Positions 58,211 to 64,000 of a DNA stretch of 64,000 nt are shown here, one piece after another. The notes under the pieces were generated by a model, which had not been told where the DNA came from, did no database searches, and saw only the letters and a list, made by a program, of their open reading frames with translations. The position numbers and the translations under genes are program-made. The stretch covers positions 1,549,051-1,613,050 of the forward strand of contig MNCI01017913.1 of assembly GCA_015680685.1 (NCBI GenBank), given 5' to 3'. This stretch comes from Gnetum montanum. Lineage: Eukaryota > Streptophyta > Gnetopsida > Gnetales > Gnetaceae. Every line of letters starts with the position of its first letter. Positions within the stretch are counted from its first letter, which is position 1.

Positions 58211-58319
58211 AGGTACCTTGTTAACAATTTTGGAATGCTCATTAGGAAATTCATGGTCAATGGTTGCATGATATTTCACTGGGGAAGTAGTGAGTTGTGT
58301 AGCTATGGCTTGACTTCTC

Positions 58320-58720
58320 ATTGAGGCTTAAGAGACATAATGAGGGTCAAATTTACATATTATGGCTTTACAATGACTTTGGTAGTTATTAGTCATTATG
58401 GCTCTAAGCATGTTGTCCTTGTAGATGATGTTGACTTGGCTTCTAAAGAGGTAGTATCCCCATTTCTTTAATGAAAAGACTAGGGCTAGACAATACTTCT
58501 CCACTTCAGCATATTAGGTCTCATAGGGAATGAATGTATGGTTTAAGTAGTATAAAGGTAACTTTGCTCCATCATCACATTTTTGACAAAGTAGAAAGAC
58601 AATGGACATATCAGAGATAGTAAGGTAGATGTAAAATGTTTATCCCTTTGTCATGAGTAGACCATGGGTAGTTATGCTACGTTTTGCTTAAGGTTTTTAA
58701 AGGCTTCTTGGCATTGACCT
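58320..58720 (-). pseudogene. Element E RNase H (gypsy type), decayed
   Basis: Minus-strand segments corresponding to DK-F-IYLxT, YYLxH and FSLKKWGYYLFRSQVNIIYK-like motifs of B, in frame-shifted pieces. Confidence 0.68.
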
Positions 58721-59935
58721 ATCCACTCATAGTGAACTCCTTTCTTAAGAAAGTGTTGCATGGGTTGTAACTTATCCATAAGTTTGGTGATGAACCAATG
58801 GATAAATTTTAATCTCCCTTGTAGTCTCTAAAGTTCCTTAAGGTTAGTTGGTGCTACCAAGTTGGATATGGCCTTAACCTTGGTAGGATTAACATGTATT
58901 TCCACTTCAAATCCTACAAATACAAGCATCTCATTGAGTTTGACTTCAAAGACACACTTCTTGGAATTAATCCTAAGCTCATACTTAAGGCATCATTTAA
59001 GCACAATGTCAAGGTCATGCACATGGTTGTTAGTCACTTTAGACTTTATGGCTATATCATCCACATAGTCATTAAGAAATCTTAGCATATAGTCACTAAA
59101 GATATTGGTCATTACTTGTTGATATGTGGCTCCTACGATCTTTATGACAAAGGGCATCATGGTTTAACGAAAGGTTTTCCAAGGGGTTATGAAGGTCATA
59201 CAAAGTTGATGTTTTAGGTTAATCCTAACTTGGTTGTATCTTGAGAACCAATCCATGAAGGATAATAAGGCATGACCATTCATACTATTGATGATTTAAT
59301 AAATAATAGGAAAAGGAAAATCATCTTTGATCATTTCCTTATTCAGGTTTTGAAAATTGATGCAAATACGTATACTATTATTTTTGTTAGGGACTACCAC
59401 TATGTTGGGTACCCATTTCACATAATAAATAGCTCTAATGAAACCATATTGATATAGTTATATGATTTCATCACAAAATAATAAGGCCAAATATCCTCTA
59501 ATCTTATAAAAGTTTTCTTTAATTGGCTTGACACTAGGATCAAGTATAATGTTTGGTTGCACTAGACATGGGTCAAGACTTGGCATTTCCTAATATGAAT
59601 AGGAAAACACCTTAATGTTATCTTGGAGGACCTTGGTGACATCTTGAGCCTATTGAGGTTATAGTGAGGAACTTAGTTTCAGGGTTTTCTCTAGCTTCAA
59701 CTAGAGAGTCTTCGGTATTGTCACCATCCTCAAGGTCAAGGATTTTAACTAAGTTTTCAAGCCATTCTAAGGGCTTTTCTATCAAGACTACATGGTTGAA
59801 AAGATTCACATGCTCAAGATTGAGGTAATTAATGTCAATAAATAGCTTAACATCACAATGGGGTCCACTTAGTTTGAAAGGAAAAATAATTTGTTCCCAG
59901 GTGTCCATACTCTAATCCTACATATTAACCATAAG
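58700..59935 (-). pseudogene. Element E reverse transcriptase, decayed
   Basis: N-terminal block (WEQIIFPFKLSGPHCDVKLF, KPLEWLENLVKILDLEDGD, 59908-59700), then RICINFQNLNK, HALLSFMDWFSRYNQV, and LNDYVDDIAIKSK at about 59070-59035 with both catalytic Asp kept. LVAPTNLKEL and ITKLMDKLQPMQHFLKKG follow (58850-58740). The same family as B by order and motif, with frame shifts near 59440 and 59570. Confidence 0.87.
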
Positions 59936-60049
59936 CACATTAAGTAGAACCTGTGTGCTAAAATGAGTAAATATGCCAGAATAACTTAAAATATTTTTGT
60001 AATAATGCATAGATAAGCCAAAACACCTTGCATCTATAGTCAAACAAGG

Positions 60050-60790
60050 TTCAAACAAGGCCACTAGAGGTTACAAGAGGTAGGTTAAACAAATAGGATG
60101 AACTGAAGGTCAAATAGGATCAAACGAAGGTTAAATGATGATAGAATGAAGCTAAATGAAGATCAAGCTCCATTTAATGATGTAATTTAGGAAAAACACA
60201 TGGTCAATAGAGGTTACATAAGGGAATTCAAGGTAGGTAGTATGCATTAAAGATTAAAGAACATGAAATAAGGTCAAACAAGGACCAAATGATGGTCAAT
60301 TATAGAAAAATGATGACCAAATGATAGTTGAAACTTGTCAATGTTGTTAAAAAAAAGATAAAGCATAGTCAATGAGGATCATAAAAGAGAAGGCTAACCA
60401 AATAAGATAAGACAAAGGCTAACCAATGTGAAATAAGGTCAAATGATACCCAAATGATGATCAAATGGGATAAAATGAAGTCAAACAATGATCAAATGAT
60501 GGACAAATCCCATCAAATGACATATACCAAGGTTGATCAAGGTCATGCTAGGGTAGAAAAACATGGACTAATGTTAAGTAATGTGAATAAAGGTCAAATG
60601 ATATCAAATGATAGAAACATTTGATGGGACAAGGGCTATATAATGCTACAATGATGGAAATTAAACAAAATGCAATGAAATGACAATAAATAAAGGTCAA
60701 CAATGCTAAACAAGGTTAAAACAAGTCAAGACACTAGGTAACAAGGTCAAACAAGCCAAGGTGAAACACATGTAGTAAAAGATGATCAAT
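60050..60790. repeat. Degenerate GTCAAATGATC-type repeat field
   Basis: Dozens of variants of AGGTCAAATGATGATCAAATG occur at irregular 12-25 base spacing, with A-rich filler. It lies just upstream (minus sense) of the E RT, where A and B carry hairpin array 2. Confidence 0.7.
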
Positions 60791-60849
60791 ATTGCTAAAT
60801 CAGGGTTATATTTTACTAGTTTTAGGCCTTAGTGGGCCATGGTAAGAGG

Positions 60850-62750
60850 CTATGAGGTTGATAGGTGTGTTTGGATACCCAAGGAGGTTGTTTTTAGGCT
60901 ATGTAAGGTCAAAATGATGCTTTTTAGGTACCCACACTAGATCCATGCTAGCCAACATGGGTGAGGTGAGCCCCAACATGGATAGGATGGAAATATGATT
61001 TTTTGGATTGGCAATGGTTAGTTTTGGGATCGTGTTGGCTTGTATAGTTAGCACAACACCTAGGGGATGAAAATTTACAAATTTTGATGTCAATTTTACA
61101 CCTTGGAGTCATAAATGCAACATAGGACTACCACCTATGCTAGGACTACATTAGCTAGCATGGCCTTAGGGTGGGTGCATGAGACAACTGGATTTATGAT
61201 ATCCCCATGTTGACAATTTTGTTTTATAGACTTCCAATGGTAGCACATGATCATAGTGTTTGGAATTAATCATCTTGGATTTGAAATTTATAGTGAAAAG
61301 TAGGTTTTGAGGTCTTACCACCCCTCCAAAGCTACATTGGCAAGCATAGCTTGGGGTGGTCCTAGCATGGATAGGTTAGCCTTGGGATTTTTATGGGTGA
61401 AACTGGATCAAATTGTAGCTATGTTTATGGTTTTTAGGTTATATGCTCCCAAAATTAAATTCTAAGTCCATTTGGAGTGATGGAGTGTAAACAATACTGG
61501 TATGAAACCTCATACATGTTGGAGCCATATTGGACAACATGGTTCTATCCTCCTCCAATGTAGATGGACAAAATATGATGTTTTTATGATAAAATTTAGG
61601 ATAAATTATAGTTGATGGCAAAGTCTTGAGGTCCTAAGATTATTGAGTTAGGTTTCAGGTTGTTTGGTCTTTTGTAAGACTAGCAAAACTAGTCAAAAAT
61701 CTCATCCATGTTGGAGCCATTTTGGCTAGCATGGTTCTAGCCCTCTTTAGCATGGTTGCATTTGGATTTTAGATTTTGTTGGATTTTGTTGTGGAATCAA
61801 CTAAGTTCTTAAGCTTATGGGTTTCATGGTGTTGATAGCTAACGTTTGGCCTCAAACTATTAATTTTAAAAACATTTTGATGGTTTTTGTCATCATCCCC
61901 CTTAGGCTACACTAGCTAGTGTAACCCTAGCATGAGTGATGGGGGGATGATATATTTTTCCATTTTGTACTCATGTTTTAGGGTTAGGTAGTCTCTAGAG
62001 CCTTAAACAGGGTTATAGTATTAGAGGGATAAGTTTTGAGGTCATTTTAGTGCATGTATAGGTTTTTATGGGTTATTCTCAAAGTAATCATGTTGGAAAA
62101 CATGGGTGAGGGCTTTTGTAGTGTGGATAGATGGTTTATGATGAAATTTGACTAATTTTTAGTTTATTTTTTCTCATACAAGACTCTAGGAAGGCACATA
62201 GGTCATTATGTGTTAATTTAGAGTTATCTTGGTATTTTTATGGTTATATCCCATCCAACCACACTAGCTAGTATGGTTGGGACGCCCACCATAGCATGGA
62301 TCCATTGAAATTCATGATTTTTTCTAGTTTTGTTTTAGTTTGACAAGGTTTTAGAGTTGTTGAAGGCTTCTACTAGGGATTCAAGTGTTCTAGAGTCAAA
62401 TTGTGGTTTGGATGGTTCTTGGAAGTGTTATTCCTCCTTGAGAAATACTAGCCAATGTGGGTGGGCTTTTGGTTAGCATTGTTACCAAAAATAACATGCT
62501 CTATGATGGGTTCATTTCTTTCTTAGGGTTCGGTACTTACCAATATTGACATCTGGCTTCCAAATTTGTCTTGGGGTTCTTGGGTTTTTATGTGTTATGG
62601 ATGGAATATTGGAACCATGCTAAATCCATGTTGGCTAGCATGGGTGAGGTGGATTTTAGGTTCAAAAGTATATCTTAAGGCTTCAAAGAAGTTAAACTTT
62701 AGCATAGATGGGATTTGGGTTATAAATCCCATTGCTTGGGAGGTGCCTAG
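60850..62750. repeat. ~187-bp degenerate tandem repeat, about ten units
   Basis: Anchor words related to TTGGCTAGCATGGGTGAGG occur at about 60951, 61151, 61336, 61529, 61724, 61910, 62095, 62263, 62449 and 62630 (steps of 168-200). Each is followed by a TAGCATGGAT/GATTTT part and a T-rich stretch with TTTTTATGG. Units differ strongly, so the array is old. Confidence 0.72.
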
Positions 62751-63708
62751 TGGGCCTCATCAAAATTTAAATTGTATTTTTTCTATTAAATTCCCACCAT
62801 CCAAACATTGCTCAAAATTTCCATCCTTTTCATTATCAATTCACCATGAGCTTAGTGAGTGAATTAGGTAAGGGGGTTCATGAAGAAGGCACATAGGTTT
62901 GGTGTTGGTTTTAACTTGTCAATTTTACAAAAAATATTTTTCAAAAATAATTTCCCAAAAAGTCACACATATGTTGAGAGCTCTTGCAACTATTTATTCT
63001 TCCACTTAGATAGTTCGCAACATTTCTTGATTACTCTCCCTTAGGAAGTAGTGTTGGTATCAAGGATTTGAAGAATTTGGAATTTTCTATGCCACTATTG
63101 CAACATGTTGAAAAGGAAGGTTACCACTAGTAAGAATCCTATCCTAGAGGATGCTGATGTTGTAGCCAAGGAGCTCTCACACCTACCATGACCTCTACTA
63201 GTGCAAGTATCTTCCTCCATGAGTGCTAGGTACACATCCCTAGCTATTTTTCTACATAAGTTTTTATAATTTTTTTACCTAGGGCCTAGGTGTTTTGGCT
63301 TATTTTTGTTAGTTTGTTGCATGATATTGAATTTGGTAAAATTACTATAGTAGATCTAGGCCATGTTTATGGGGTTTTAGTGTTGTTTTGGTTTTGGAAT
63401 TGATCTATGCCAAATTAATTTTTTTTTCTAATTTTTTCAATGTGTTTTTTACATTTTTCCTCCAAAAAGGAATGCCACTTTTTATTTATTTGTTTGAAAA
63501 CAGCTAGGAATTTCTTTATTTTTGAGGTTATGGGGTCATAGTATGTTTCTCAATAGTCAAAATGGTGGTTGAACCACTAGATTATGACATAGGATGAATT
63601 TTTCTTTTTGTCAAATTTTTCATAAGATACTTCATAGGGGTTTTCTAGTTTTTTTGGCTATATTTTATGTTACTTTGTCATTTTTTATGTAAAAATGGTT
63701 AAGAATTT
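62751..63708. other. Spacer with a short exon-like frame
   Basis: AT-rich. On the + strand at 63107 a short frame (MLKRKVTTSKNPILED then VVAKELSHLP) lies in the place where E's antisense gene would begin, and GTGCTAGGTACAC nearby could be a donor. Speculative. Confidence 0.3.
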
Positions 63709-64000
63709 TTATTTTTTTGGGTTGTAGATTTTTGGTTTATTTATTTTTGGTTCAAATGAATATGGAATCATTGAATTTTGGTCCACGGTCAATTTTCTAT
63801 GGGGTTTTCTATGGAGATGAAGGAGAAGAAGAAGGGGATCCATCACCATGGTGATGTTTTGTGCCTTCTCTTCGGCTGCTTCGGCCCCGATCGTTGTGAT
63901 GATCAACGAGTCCGTCATTAGTGTGAGTAGTTGTTCCTGCCGTGAATAGCTAGTGCTCACAGGGATTAGAGCCTGGAATATGTATCGTTGATCTAAGGCC
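63709..64000 (-). other. GC- and CpG-richer edge with an open minus-strand frame
   Basis: The frame is open from the window edge down to 63709. It includes RYIFQALIPVSTSYSRQEQ and SLIITTIGAEAAEEKAQ. CpG dinucleotides, scarce elsewhere, cluster at 63870-63990 (CTTCGGCTGCTTCGGCCCCG). Not recognised; could be an exon of a host gene, or the gag/leader of E or another element. Confidence 0.35.

Larger units (their letters stand above)
55423..59935 (-). mobile_element. Element E, Tat-like Ty3/gypsy retrotransposon, 3' part
   Basis: Minus-strand run of RT, RNase H, aRNH, integrase, untranslated region, polypurine tract and LTR start. Gag and protease would lie to the right, beyond a long spacer; they are not found before the window edge. 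Confidence 0.8.

Noticed and set aside
62566-62862. 98-codon + strand frame
   Set aside because: Overlaps the last unit of the ~187-bp repeat, biased composition, no recognisable domain.

Overview
The window comes from a repeat-dominated land-plant nuclear genome. The likely source is a species with a very large genome such as a gymnosperm, but no host gene is present to settle this. I find no intact host gene, tRNA, rRNA or CRISPR array. Almost all of the sequence is decayed LTR retrotransposons. In-frame stops are mostly TAG and LTR mismatches are mostly transitions, as expected from long decay of methylated DNA.

The core is a nest of elements that target-site duplications resolve to the base. 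An old minus-strand Ty3/gypsy pol (H, 480-2132 and 45094-45135) was split by element A (2133-45088, TTGAT duplicated on both sides). A was then split in its protease region by element C (7156-30235, AAGCT duplicated). C was split inside its own 5' LTR by element B (7324-24952, TGCTC duplicated). A, B and C are all on the + strand and belong to one family. Their LTRs run TGAAAC...GTCGCTACA (1.6-2.0 kb) and A and B share the primer-site motif TGGYRCTAGAAGGA. The gene order is gag, protease, a 6-7 kb spacer, reverse transcriptase, RNase H, a second RNase H (aRNH), integrase. The second RNase H and the long protease-RT spacer point to the Tat/Ogre lineage. B is the most complete copy. A is complete in outline but its catalytic motifs are mutated. 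C keeps only LTR sequence, the integrase tail and its 3' region.

Two features of this family stand out. (1) The PR-RT spacer of both A (about 31.8-35.4 kb) and B (about 13.2-16.7 kb) carries a collinear, homologous, multi-exon gene on the ANTISENSE strand, with GT-type splice donors at matching places. (2) Up to three arrays per element are built from a module of a 4-bp stem, a 6-nt loop, the complementary stem and then TTAAACTAGC. The stem sequence changes from unit to unit with compensatory changes on the other side (CATC/GATG, AGTC/GACT, TGTC/GACA, GGTC/GACC, GGCC/GGCC).

Right of the nest lie a minus-strand Copia/SIRE-like gag remnant (46.6-47.65 kb), a small non-autonomous LTR element D (48580-52458), 3 kb of unassigned AT-rich DNA, and a minus-strand Tat-like element E. 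E's integrase-to-RT run is at 56.4-59.9 kb and its 5' part lies beyond or near the right edge. E's upstream region holds a short GTCAAATGATC-type repeat field (60.05-60.8 kb) and about ten degenerate units of a ~187-bp tandem repeat (60.85-62.75 kb). The last ~200 bases become noticeably richer in GC and CpG and carry an open minus-strand frame that runs off the window.
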